Origin: Lactobacillales bacterium
GTDB taxonomy: Bacteria > Bacillota > Bacilli > Lactobacillales > Streptococcaceae
Length of the DNA stretch: 5,940 nt
Assembly (NCBI GenBank): GCA_031257815.1
Contig: JAIRNX010000019.1
Span: 1-5,940, forward strand
Reading direction: 5' to 3'
The translations under genes and the position numbers were made by a program. A model generated the notes under the pieces. It saw only the letters and a list, made by a program, of their open reading frames with translations. It searched no databases and was not told the DNA's origin. Shown here one piece after another: positions 1 to 5,940 of the stretch (position 1 is the stretch's first letter; each line of letters opens with the position of its first letter).

Positions 1-710
1 ACTTGTTTACTTGGTTTATAAACTTTAACACTAAGTTTTACTTCTTTAGGTGCAGATTGGATACTTAACTGCTGAGCTTGAACATTTACTGCTTTTACCG
101 GCAAGTAATTAGTATAGTCATGATCTAAAACGGTTTTTTCAGGTAATTCCACTACTAAATTATCTATTTCTTTAAATATTTTTTCACCCGTAGTTATTAC
201 AACTTTTTTAGGTTCAATTTCTATATCTCCATGTGAAAAGCCTTCACTTATTTGTTCTTCTTTAATATTTGGTTGAATGTCTAACTCTTTAGTGACTCTT
301 TTATCAATTGTAACACTAATTTTTTGAGGTTTAATTTTTGCCTCAACACTGTTATTAAGTCCTTCAATATGAAGTGGAACTTCTTTTATTCCTTTTGTCA
401 TCCTTGTTAGATCGGCAACTACTTTAAAAGAACGGGTTGTTTCACCTTCTTCTGCTTCTAAACGCAAACGATTGTAGCTGCTTAGATGCACTGTAACTTC
501 TGTATCGTAATCAGAAACATAATATTTTTTATCGTCTACTTTTATTTGTACAGGGATGTCATTTAAAGTTGCATCATATTGTTCAGCTGTTTTTTCTGAA
601 CCGTTATTTTGCACTTTCATTGAATTAGCATTAATAAATAACACAACGGCAAAAAATAAGGAAAATAGTAAATAAAATATTTTGGAGTTAAAAAAATTTT
701 TCTTTTTCAT
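1..710 (-). CDS. cdaR: CdaR (YbbR-domain regulator of the diadenylate cyclase), 3' end cut by window edge
   Basis: This gene encodes the membrane-anchored partner of the c-di-AMP synthase CdaA. I translated the minus strand by hand: 236 complete codons are open from the ATG at 710-708 to the window edge, so the C-terminus is missing. Residues 1-8 are lysine-rich and residues 9-28 form one transmembrane helix (IFYLLFSLFFAVVLFINA). Two extracytoplasmic YbbR-type beta-rich repeats follow, at roughly 45-137 and 138-234. Both show the family pattern in which a segment like VPLHIEG or LPVKAVNV is followed by KxVxLSVKV or KISVTI strands. The family usually has three or four repeats, so about a quarter to a half of the gene may be missing. 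The ATG overlaps the cdaA stop (ATGA at 707-710), and a strong GGGGAGG site (719-725, 8 bases of spacing) lies inside the end of cdaA, which implies translational coupling. The identity rests on the repeat pattern plus position; known CdaR proteins modulate CdaA activity. Confidence 0.9.
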   Translation of the reverse strand, partial: MKKKNFFNSKIFYLLFSLFFAVVLFINANSMKVQNNGSEKTAEQYDATLNDIPVQIKVDDKKYYVSDYDTEVTVHLSSYNRLRLEAEEGETTRSFKVVADLTRMTKGIKEVPLHIEGLNNSVEAKIKPQKISVTIDKRVTKELDIQPNIKEEQISEGFSHGDIEIEPKKVVITTGEKIFKEIDNLVVELPEKTVLDHDYTNYLPVKAVNVQAQQLSIQSAPKEVKLSVKVYKPSKQ

Positions 711-1582
711 TTCTTTTTCCTCCCCTCTTTTTTATTGAAAAAAGTGGAGAAAAAGCCTTGATGGGTAGATTCTTCATTTTCATCTTTTAGTAAAGCATCA
801 TTTAAGATCTCTGACATTTGTTCTAATGTTAATTTAGATAAAAATTTCTTATCTTTGGTGATACTGATCTCCCCTGTTTCTTCAGAAACAATGACTGTTA
901 TCGCATCTGTAACTTCACTTAAGCCAATAGCTGCTCTATGTCTTGTTCCATAATCCTTCGAAATGGAAGTGGCATCTGTTAAGGGCAAATAAGCAGATGC
1001 TACGGTAATTTGATTATCTTTTATAATCACCGCACCATCATGAAGTGGTGTGTTTGGAATAAAAATATTAATCAACAATTCACTGGTTAACTTAGCTTCA
1101 AGAGGGATTCCAGTTTTGATGTACTCTTGCAAACTATCTTGTTGTTCAATGACAATTAAAGCTCCAATTTTACGTTTTGCCATATAATTAATAGCTTTTT
1201 CATAGGATTGGATTATTTTGCCTTTAACATTTGGAATAGAAGAGTAAATAGCATTTGTTCGTCCAAGCATTTCTAAAAATTTTCTTAACTCTGGTTGGAA
1301 AATAACAATAATTGCAATGGCCCAATAAGTTATAACTTGATCCATTAGCCAAGTAACAGTTGTCAATTGAAAAAAACCACTCAATAAACGAGCGATCAAA
1401 AAAATTAAAACCCCCTTTATTAAACGAATCTCTTTTGTTCCTACAATTGCTTTTAATAAATGATAAATAAGGAACCAAATGATAATGATATCTAAAATAT
1501 TTATCCAAAGTTTTAAAGAAAGTAAAGTAGATCCGAAGGTCTGTTCCCAGAATTCTGTATTTATAAGTTTGTTATAATTCAT
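707..1582 (-). CDS. cdaA: CdaA, membrane diadenylate cyclase (DisA_N/DAC domain)
   Basis: CdaA condenses two ATP into cyclic di-AMP, the second messenger controlling potassium and osmolyte balance and cell-wall homeostasis in Bacillota. The product is 291 residues, slightly longer than the usual 270-285. Hydrophobic segments at about 27-46, 52-72 and 78-96 form the N-terminal three-helix membrane anchor. The catalytic DAC domain covers roughly 100-260: GALIVIE at 140-146, the DGA motif at 182-184 (in PLHDGAVII) and the RHR motif at 214-216 (in GTRHRAAIG). Both signature motifs are intact, so an active enzyme is expected. The C-terminal tail (about 262-291) is charged and lysine-rich; it looks variable and also encodes the cdaR ribosome binding site. 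The start at 1582 is supported by AAGGTG at 1590-1595 with 7 bases of spacing and by the fit to the family N-terminus. It is the first gene of the operon here; a remnant IS lies directly upstream and may supply the promoter. Confidence 0.97.
   Translation of the reverse strand: MNYNKLINTEFWEQTFGSTLLSLKLWINILDIIIIWFLIYHLLKAIVGTKEIRLIKGVLIFLIARLLSGFFQLTTVTWLMDQVITYWAIAIIVIFQPELRKFLEMLGRTNAIYSSIPNVKGKIIQSYEKAINYMAKRKIGALIVIEQQDSLQEYIKTGIPLEAKLTSELLINIFIPNTPLHDGAVIIKDNQITVASAYLPLTDATSISKDYGTRHRAAIGLSEVTDAITVIVSEETGEISITKDKKFLSKLTLEQMSEILNDALLKDENEESTHQGFFSTFFNKKEGRKKK
719..725 (-). promoter_or_regulatory. Ribosome binding site of cdaR inside the cdaA 3' end
   Basis: The minus strand reads GGGGAGG here, 8 bases before the cdaR ATG. 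It lies within the lysine-rich last codons of cdaA. It fixes the cdaR start and, with the ATGA overlap, suggests the two proteins are made in a coupled way. Confidence 0.8.
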
Positions 1583-1589
1583 AATTTTT

Positions 1590-1595
1590 CACCTT
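1590..1595 (-). promoter_or_regulatory. Ribosome binding site of cdaA
   Basis: The minus strand reads AAGGTG, 7 bases before the cdaA ATG at 1582-1580. A second purine-rich stretch (AAAGGTGGAG) lies just upstream but too far away for this start. The site supports the 291-residue form of CdaA. Confidence 0.65.
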
Positions 1596-1620
1596 AAGTC
1601 TCCACCTTTCCCTGGACAAC

Positions 1621-1640
1621 GCTTAACGTGCTGATTAAGC
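1621..1640. repeat. Short inverted repeat in the cdaA leader region
   Basis: GCTTAA at 1621-1626 is mirrored by TTAAGC at 1635-1640 with an 8-base loop. No T-tract follows on either strand, so it is not a convincing terminator. It could be a small leader hairpin or part of the degraded end of the IS5-like element. The stem is only 6 bp, so chance is possible. Confidence 0.3.
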
Positions 1641-1646
1641 TGAGTT

Positions 1647-1675
1647 TTGATGGGTGGACGGATTTGAGTTACAAT
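1647..1675 (+). promoter_or_regulatory. Candidate sigma-A promoter of the IS5-like transposase remnant
   Basis: TTGATG (1647-1652) and TACAAT (1670-1675) are separated by exactly 17 bases, close to the TTGACA/TATAAT consensus. The expected transcription start is near 1682, about 33 bases before the transposase ATG at 1715. This is the arrangement expected for the native promoter of the element. It now drives only a 37-codon fragment. Confidence 0.45.
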
Positions 1676-1703
1676 AGACTTTTCCTAAAATGCGACATAT
1701 CGT

Positions 1704-1732
1704 ATTATAACCTCATGATAAATAATAAAAAA
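1704..1732 (-). promoter_or_regulatory. Candidate promoter for cdaA-cdaR lying in IS-derived sequence
   Basis: On the minus strand there is a perfect TATAAT (complement of 1704-1709). Seventeen bases upstream is only a T-run (1727-1732), a poor -35 box. Transcription would start near 1697 and give cdaA a leader of about 115 bases. I see no better minus-strand promoter between here and the cdaA start. The match is half-strength, and the true promoter may lie elsewhere. Confidence 0.35.
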
Positions 1733-1828
1733 AGGCTCACCCAATTATCAGCCGAAAAATATTTAATAATCTTCGGTGTAAGAAAATCCACATTTGATAA
1801 AATGTTTGAGATCGTTAACAAATTCTGA
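1715..1828 (+). pseudogene. IS5-like transposase, 5' remnant (first 37 codons only)
   Basis: The reading frame from the ATG at 1715 gives 37 residues including KRLTQLSAEK and FGVRKSTFDKMFEIV. This matches my recollection of the N-terminal helix-turn-helix start of many IS5-family transposases (pattern: L followed by F-GV-R-TF-KM-EI). A real transposase of this kind would continue for 200 or more residues with a DDE catalytic domain; here it stops at TGA 1826-1828, where the sequence turns into another, oppositely oriented IS remnant. The frame stays open upstream to 1628, but the family-like part begins at 1715. No good ribosome binding site precedes this ATG, and a promoter-like pair lies at 1647-1675. 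The terminal inverted repeat of the element cannot be located with confidence; by usual spacing it would lie around 1600-1640. The family call comes from pattern memory, not from a search. Confidence 0.6.
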
Positions 1829-1941
1829 CCAAGGAATTGCTCTGCTTTATGAATCCAACGATTATTCGGATTCATTTTAAGTCCCATTGGTTGCTCAAAG
1901 TTTTCAAATGATATTTGAGTATATTGCTGAGGTTTATACAT
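1820..1941 (-). pseudogene. IS1182-like transposase, 5' remnant with one-base frameshift
   Basis: Starting at the ATG at 1941-1939, the first 35 or so residues read MYKPQQYTQISFENFEQPMG and then a segment ending in NPNNRWIHKAEQ. This is the characteristic opening of IS1182-type (DUF772) transposases, whose next residues are usually IPW. In the existing frame the sequence becomes FLGQN, but adding one base at about 1837 restores I-P-W-S-E-F, so a single-base deletion has occurred. Similarity ends at about 1820, where the sequence is joined to the IS5-like fragment. A full transposase would be about 450-550 residues, so well over 90% is gone. An excellent AGGAGG ribosome binding site is still present. 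The start lies only 47 bases beyond the valS stop codon, so this end of the element must be within that gap. The fragment is certainly non-functional; the family call is likely but was not checked by search. Confidence 0.75.
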
Positions 1942-1946
1942 GAATT

Positions 1947-1952
1947 CCTCCT
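1947..1952 (-). promoter_or_regulatory. Ribosome binding site of the IS1182-like remnant
   Basis: The minus strand reads AGGAGG, 5 bases before the ATG at 1941-1939. Its preservation supports the reading of this stretch as the true 5' end of a former transposase gene. Confidence 0.65.
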
Positions 1953-1988
1953 TGTTTTGATAAAAGTTTTTTTGTCCGCCTAACTTTT

Positions 1989-4667
1989 CTAATCCAACAC
2001 CTGCAACATTGTTATCCTTTCTTTTACAGCTGCCTGCTTTTTAAGAAACTCTTTTTCTTTGGCGCGCTCTGCTTCAACAACCTTTTCAGGCGCTTGACTC
2101 ACAAAACGTTCATTAGCCAGCTTGGTTTGTAAACGCTGAATTTTTTGCGTCAACTTAACTAGATCTTTTTGCAAACGAGCTATTTCTTCATCTAGGTCAA
2201 TCAAACCCTTAAGCGGCAAATAAAGCTTGGCACCTGTAAGTACTGCTGATTTAGCCATTTCGGAAGCTTCAACGTCCTTTGAGATTGTTAAAATTTCCGG
2301 ATTGGTAAAACGCTTAATATAATTTTGATGTTCCTGCAAAAATTTCTCCACCTGAACATCCATCGTTTTCACTAAAATCGGGACCTTCTTCGACAACGGT
2401 GTATTGACTTCCAAACGAATGGTGCGCACCGCACGAATCAACTCTTTTAAAATTTCAACTCCTGCTACGGCCTTTTCATCAGAAAAAGCCGCATTCACTT
2501 TCGGATAAGCCGCCGTTACTAACGTTTTTTCCGCATGCGGCAACTGCTCAAAAATTTCCTCCGTCACAAAAGGCATCATTGGATGAAGCAATCGTAAGAC
2601 TTGGTCCAAAACATAAGTTAATACCGAACGCGTGATTTTTTTCTCCGCTTCATTTTCGCCGTAAAGCACTTCTTTGGTTAGCTCCAGATACCAATCCGCA
2701 AACTCATCCCAAATAAAATTATAAAGAACACGTCCTGCTTCGCCGAACTCAAAGCGCTCAAAATCATCCTCCACTTTTTCAATCGTTTCATTCAAACGCG
2801 TTAAAATCCAGCGATCTGTCGCATTACCCGCACTACGCCCTGCAACTTTTGTTAAATTTTTCGCAACCATCTCCTCCGTCAACCCTTTGTTATTCATCAA
2901 AATATAACGCGAAATATTCCAAATTTTATTAATAAAATTCCAAGCTGCATCCATCTTTTCATAACTAAAACGCATATCCTGACCCGGAGCGGAACCATTT
3001 GACAAAAACCAACGCAGTGCATCCGCCCCATACTTGTCAATCACCTCCATCGGATCAATGCCATTCCCTAAAGACTTGCTCATCTTGCGTCCATCTTCTG
3101 CGCGAATAAGTCCGTGGATCAACACATTTTCAAATGGTCGCCGCTTTGTAAATTCCAGCGATTGAAAAATCATGCGGCTCACCCAGAAGAAAATGATATC
3201 ATAGCCTGTTACCAAGGTATTTGTCGGGAAATAACGTTGAAAATCTTCGGCCTCTACATCCGGCCAACCCATGGTTGAAAACGGCCACAGCGCAGAACTA
3301 AACCAAGTATCCAACACATCAGTGTCTTGCGTCCAATTCTCAAAATCCACAGGCGCTCTCTCGCCCACAAACACTTCCCCCGTTTCATTATGATACCAAG
3401 CTGGAATCTGATGACCCCACCAAAGTTGCCTGGAAATCACCCAATCATGAACATTTTCCATCCATTGAATAAAGGTATTTTCAAATCGTTCGGGATAAAA
3501 ATGTACGCTGTCCTCTGTATTTTGATTGGCAATGGCCTTTTTAGCCAGTTCATCCATTTTGACAAACCACTGTGTCGATAACATCGGCTCAACCATCACA
3601 CCGCTGCGTTCTGAGTGACCCACCGAATGAGTGACAGGTTCTATTTTGATTAAAAGCCCTGCGACTTCAGCATCTTTGATAAATTGCTTGCGAGCTTCAA
3701 AACGATCTAAACCTTGATATTTTTTCGGTACACGGCTTGACTTAGCCATTTTCCCTTCAAAATCCATAATGATATCTTGCTTGATATTGTGGCGAAGTCC
3801 AACTTCATAATCATTTGGGTCATGGGCCGGTGTGATCTTCACTGCACCACTTCCCTTAGCTGGATCTGGATATTCATCGGCAATGATTGGAATTTTGTAG
3901 CCAGTCAGTGGGACAATGACTTCTTTTCCGATTAAATATTTGTATCTTTCGTCACTTGGATGAACGGCGATCGCACCATCTCCAAATATTGTTTCAGGCC
4001 GTGTTGTCATAATTGTCAAGTAATTACCGCTACCGTCAGCATATAGGTATTTAAAATAATGCTCCGCCCCCTGAACCTCTTTATGAATCACTTCAATATC
4101 AGATAACGCCGTTTTAGCCGCCGGGTCCCAGTTAACCAAATAATTTGCACGATAAATTAACCCTTTTTTATACAACTCCACAAACACTTTGCGCACTGCC
4201 GCGGACAATCCCTCATCCAAAGTAAATCGTTCCCGATCATAATCAAGAGATAATCCCAATTTTGCCCACTGCTCACGAATCGTTTCCGCGTATTCTTCTT
4301 TCCACGCCCACACTTGCTTAACAAATTTCTCACGCCCCAAATCATAACGAAAAACGCCTTGCGCTGCTAATTTCTCTTCCACCTTTGCTTGCGTTGCAAT
4401 CCCCGCATGGTCCATTCCCGGCAGCCAAAGCGTATCATAGCCTTTCATTCGTTTCTGACGAATGATGATGTCCTGCAACGTCGTATCCCACGCATGACCA
4501 AGATGCAACTTCCCCGTAACATTTGGTGGCGGAATCACGATCGAATACGGCTGCGCTTTTTGGTTTGCGGAAGGTTTAAAAACACCAGCTGCCAACCACT
4601 TTTGATAACGTCCTGCTTCCACTTCAACTGGATTATATTTTGTGGATAAATTTTCACTTTCTACCAT
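1989..4667 (-). CDS. valS: Valyl-tRNA synthetase
   Basis: This cytoplasmic class I synthetase charges tRNA-Val with valine and edits mischarged threonine. The product is 892 residues, normal for bacterial ValS. The HIGH-type motif is HLGH at 55-58 (in [13 protein letters not shown]), the KMSKS loop is intact at 528-532, and the CP1 editing domain spans roughly 160-360 with [10 protein letters not shown] and [30 protein letters not shown] and the [16 protein letters not shown] block belong to the catalytic core. The anticodon-binding domain is about 610-750, and a C-terminal coiled coil (about 825-892) ends the protein. The frame is open up to 4757, but the start at 4667 is preferred because ValS proteins begin roughly ten residues before the KYNP motif; the extra 30 upstream residues look unlike the family. 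The ribosome binding site is weak (AAAGAGAAG, 4672-4680). GC is clearly higher than in the genes on both sides. No T-box leader is visible, and folC, a common downstream partner, is absent. Confidence 0.98.
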   Translation of the reverse strand: MVESENLSTKYNPVEVEAGRYQKWLAAGVFKPSANQKAQPYSIVIPPPNVTGKLHLGHAWDTTLQDIIIRQKRMKGYDTLWLPGMDHAGIATQAKVEEKLAAQGVFRYDLGREKFVKQVWAWKEEYAETIREQWAKLGLSLDYDRERFTLDEGLSAAVRKVFVELYKKGLIYRANYLVNWDPAAKTALSDIEVIHKEVQGAEHYFKYLYADGSGNYLTIMTTRPETIFGDGAIAVHPSDERYKYLIGKEVIVPLTGYKIPIIADEYPDPAKGSGAVKITPAHDPNDYEVGLRHNIKQDIIMDFEGKMAKSSRVPKKYQGLDRFEARKQFIKDAEVAGLLIKIEPVTHSVGHSERSGVMVEPMLSTQWFVKMDELAKKAIANQNTEDSVHFYPERFENTFIQWMENVHDWVISRQLWWGHQIPAWYHNETGEVFVGERAPVDFENWTQDTDVLDTWFSSALWPFSTMGWPDVEAEDFQRYFPTNTLVTGYDIIFFWVSRMIFQSLEFTKRRPFENVLIHGLIRAEDGRKMSKSLGNGIDPMEVIDKYGADALRWFLSNGSAPGQDMRFSYEKMDAAWNFINKIWNISRYILMNNKGLTEEMVAKNLTKVAGRSAGNATDRWILTRLNETIEKVEDDFERFEFGEAGRVLYNFIWDEFADWYLELTKEVLYGENEAEKKITRSVLTYVLDQVLRLLHPMMPFVTEEIFEQLPHAEKTLVTAAYPKVNAAFSDEKAVAGVEILKELIRAVRTIRLEVNTPLSKKVPILVKTMDVQVEKFLQEHQNYIKRFTNPEILTISKDVEASEMAKSAVLTGAKLYLPLKGLIDLDEEIARLQKDLVKLTQKIQRLQTKLANERFVSQAPEKVVEAERAKEKEFLKKQAAVKERITMLQVLD

Positions 4668-4699
4668 TGAACTTCTCTTTTCTATTTTTTTGTTAACAA

Positions 4700-4729
4700 A
4701 TTCTAACATTAAAACCAAGTCACATTCAA
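4700..4729 (-). promoter_or_regulatory. Candidate valS promoter
   Basis: On the minus strand TTGAAT (4724-4729) and TAGAAT (4700-4705) are 18 bases apart. Transcription would start about 25 bases before the valS ATG. The sequence is AT-rich, so such pairs occur by chance; other weaker combinations exist further upstream. Confidence 0.3.
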
Positions 4730-4874
4730 AGGCTTGATTTTTTTTAATTAATTTCAAAAAATATTACTTCTCATTTCTTTAGCGATGTGTAAAATTCTCC
4801 ACAATTACATAATGCAAAAATCTATTGTTTATTAAAAACAAAGGCTATTGTAGAAATTTTTTCCACTTTCGTTT

Positions 4875-4904
4875 TTGCGTAAAAAATTATGGCATGCTTA
4901 TTAA
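4875..4904 (+). promoter_or_regulatory. Candidate promoter of the secreted-protein gene
   Basis: TTGCGT (4875-4880) and TATTAA (4899-4904) are separated by 18 bases, ending about 37 bases before the ATG at 4942. Both hexamers deviate from consensus, so a moderate or regulated promoter would be expected. A copy of TTGCGTA recurs at 4907-4913. Confidence 0.35.
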
Positions 4905-4927
4905 TATTGCGTACAAAATAAAATTAT

Positions 4928-4933
4928 GGGGGA
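4928..4933 (+). promoter_or_regulatory. Ribosome binding site of the secreted-protein gene
   Basis: GGGGGA lies 8 bases before the ATG at 4942. It decides the start in favour of 4942 over the in-frame codon at 4825. The 39 residues before 4942 have no family-like or signal-like features, whereas a textbook signal peptide begins at 4942. Confidence 0.65.
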
Positions 4934-4941
4934 AAATAAAA

Positions 4942-5928
4942 ATGCAAAAAAGTAAAAAACTAAAATTAGTGATAGCCAGTGCTATTGTAACTTTCGGATT
5001 TGCTACAACAACTATACAAGTTCACGCAAATCCAAATGCTTATCAAAAAGCACATATTGAATATTTAAAGCAAGGAGCAGAACTCTATAACAAATCTGGT
5101 AGTAATAATCCCGAACATAGAAATTCGATTAGTAATAAAGAATTATTGAATCGCTTACCTAATTTATCTGGAGTAGTTAATCAATTGGAGAAAAAAAATG
5201 AACATAATGTTCAAGTATATTTACTTGACCCTGTTAGTAAAATTTTTATTGATTACTTTCCAAATCTTTTAATCGATCGTTTGACAGATAATTTAAATGG
5301 TAAAGAAAAATTTGTTAATGATTTAGCAGAAAAAGTAGATGCAAAAACAAAAAATGACTTAATAGAATTTGCAAATACTCAAAGTTGGTTAGATGGAGTT
5401 GCTGCAAATAAATATACAAAAAACGCTTATTTCGCAGCTTATCGACTATTTATATCTGATGTTTTAATAACGGAAATAAAAAAAGTAGATGAGATAGAAA
5501 CGCTTTATGATTTAGGGCGTTTGAAAGAACTTTCTTCACAACGATGCACACAAGGACTGAATCATGAAGAATTTAAAAGAGAAATCTCAAATTCCTTGCG
5601 AATTACTTTTTCAACTGAATTAAACAATGAAAAAATGGATAATTTATATAAACTTCTTAATGGAGAAAGAGTGCCAAATTTCCCAATTGTAGATTATTCA
5701 AATAAACTTATTCTGCCAGCAAGAGAAGTTGCAGAACAATATGGAGATATTAATTTTTACGATCAAGTTCTTCCTAAAATTACAGCAATAAATGCCTATT
5801 TATTTGATTTATATAACCGAAATCCTGGGCTTTTTGATGGATTTAGAGAATTTATGGTAAAAATGCTTATACTAAATTCTAATATGAGACAACTCATTGC
5901 TATTAGTTGTCTGCAATTCGGAAAGTAA
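4942..5928 (+). CDS. Secreted protein of unknown function with N-terminal signal peptide
   Basis: The product is 328 residues. Residues 1-9 are positively charged (KSKKLK), 10-25 are hydrophobic (VIASAIVTFGFATTTI), and VHA-N at 27-30 is a good signal peptidase I site. The mature protein of about 299 residues starts near N30 and should be released or wall-associated. There is no lipobox, no LPXTG anchor and no further membrane helix. The mature part looks mostly helical, with many Asn, Lys, Leu and Tyr, and has one cysteine at 202 and another near the C-terminus (323). I do not recognise the family. Two segments, NAYFAAYRLFISD (161-173) and REFMVKMLILNSN (302-314), faintly resemble the EFFAEAFRL motif of anthrax lethal-factor-like domains, but no HExxH zinc motif exists, so this is a lead only. 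The gene is much more AT-rich than valS. It stops 12 bases before the window edge, and the last 14 or so codons overlap an inverted repeat, so its C-terminus may be altered or truncated. Confidence 0.85.
   Translation: MQKSKKLKLVIASAIVTFGFATTTIQVHANPNAYQKAHIEYLKQGAELYNKSGSNNPEHRNSISNKELLNRLPNLSGVVNQLEKKNEHNVQVYLLDPVSKIFIDYFPNLLIDRLTDNLNGKEKFVNDLAEKVDAKTKNDLIEFANTQSWLDGVAANKYTKNAYFAAYRLFISDVLITEIKKVDEIETLYDLGRLKELSSQRCTQGLNHEEFKREISNSLRITFSTELNNEKMDNLYKLLNGERVPNFPIVDYSNKLILPAREVAEQYGDINFYDQVLPKITAINAYLFDLYNRNPGLFDGFREFMVKMLILNSNMRQLIAISCLQFGK
5887..5912. repeat. Perfect 8-bp inverted repeat at the end of the secreted-protein gene
   Basis: AGACAACT (5887-5894) pairs perfectly with AGTTGTCT (5905-5912) across a 10-base loop. 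It lies within the last codons of the gene. No immediate T-tract follows, so it is not a standard terminator. It might be part of a mobile-element end, a weak mRNA 3' hairpin, or chance. Confidence 0.5.
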
Positions 5929-5940
5929 AAAAGTAGCTAT

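Larger units (their letters stand above)
4668..4941. other. Divergent intergenic region between valS and the secreted-protein gene
   Basis: These 274 bases contain no believable gene. Open frames that extend into them are upstream extensions of valS and of the plus-strand gene, both unlike coding sequence. They hold candidate promoters for both directions, a 12-bp palindrome (TTTGTTAACAAA, 4689-4700) and a short direct repeat near the plus-strand promoter. I looked on the minus strand for the conserved T-box antiterminator core (AGGGTGGNACCGCG) and did not find it. No clear factor-independent terminator is present. Confidence 0.7.

Noticed and set aside
1705..1819. The minus-strand frame beyond the IS1182-like fragment as part of one 78-residue protein
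   Set aside because: After residue 35 the sequence is the antisense of the IS5-like fragment, so the continuation is a chance open frame.
1628..1828. A 66-residue plus-strand gene starting at GTG 1628
   Set aside because: Only the part from ATG 1715 resembles a protein family (IS5-like transposase start); the upstream 29 codons overlap the candidate promoter, and there is no ribosome binding site at 1628.
1953..1988. A terminator for valS in the short gap after its stop codon
   Set aside because: The only pairing is A-run against T-run without a GC-containing stem, which is not convincing.
4668..4757. A 30-residue N-terminal extension of ValS
   Set aside because: It is unlike ValS N-termini, which begin close before the KYNP motif, and it covers the likely promoter; the ATG at 4667 fits family length.
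4785..4806. TGTG(N10)CACA element as a CRP-like operator
   Set aside because: Four-base half sites in AT-rich DNA are expected by chance, and no supporting context was seen.
4825..4941. A 39-residue upstream extension of the secreted protein
   Set aside because: The good ribosome binding site and signal peptide both point to 4942.
1..5940. CRISPR array, tRNA, rRNA or riboswitch in the window
   Set aside because: No regularly spaced repeats, tRNA cloverleaf signals or rRNA-like sequence were noticed on either strand by eye.

Overview
The window is AT-rich chromosomal DNA from a Bacillota (Firmicutes) bacterium, most likely of the Lactobacillales. The evidence is the cdaA-cdaR gene pair, strong AGGAGG-type ribosome binding sites, tightly packed genes, and remnants of IS families common in lactic acid bacteria. 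A low-GC enterococcal relative such as Melissococcus fits, but one window cannot settle this.

Layout. Positions 1-1582 (minus strand) carry the c-di-AMP operon: cdaA (membrane diadenylate cyclase) followed, with a 4-base ATGA overlap, by cdaR (YbbR-repeat regulator), which runs off the left edge. In related genomes glmM usually comes next, but it is outside this window. CdaA makes c-di-AMP from two ATP; CdaR is its membrane partner. Positions of about 1600-1960 hold no intact gene. They carry two dead insertion-sequence fragments facing each other: the 5' end of an IS5-like transposase gene on the plus strand and the 5' end of an IS1182-like transposase gene on the minus strand. The two are fused at about 1820-1828, and each lacks the rest of its gene. 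Positions 1989-4667 (minus strand) are valS, a complete class I valyl-tRNA synthetase whose hand-sampled GC is clearly higher than that of its neighbours. Positions 4668-4941 form a divergent intergenic region with candidate promoters for both sides and no recognisable T-box leader. Positions 4942-5928 (plus strand) encode a very AT-rich secreted protein with a signal peptide and no family that I recognise with confidence.

The genes do not form one pathway. The c-di-AMP operon and valS are normally not neighbours, and the fused IS remnants between them mark a likely old deletion or rearrangement junction. The most interesting items are this junction, a possible IS-derived promoter for the cda operon, the compositional contrast of valS, and the uncharacterised secreted protein, which shows a faint, unproven resemblance to a motif of anthrax lethal-factor-like domains.
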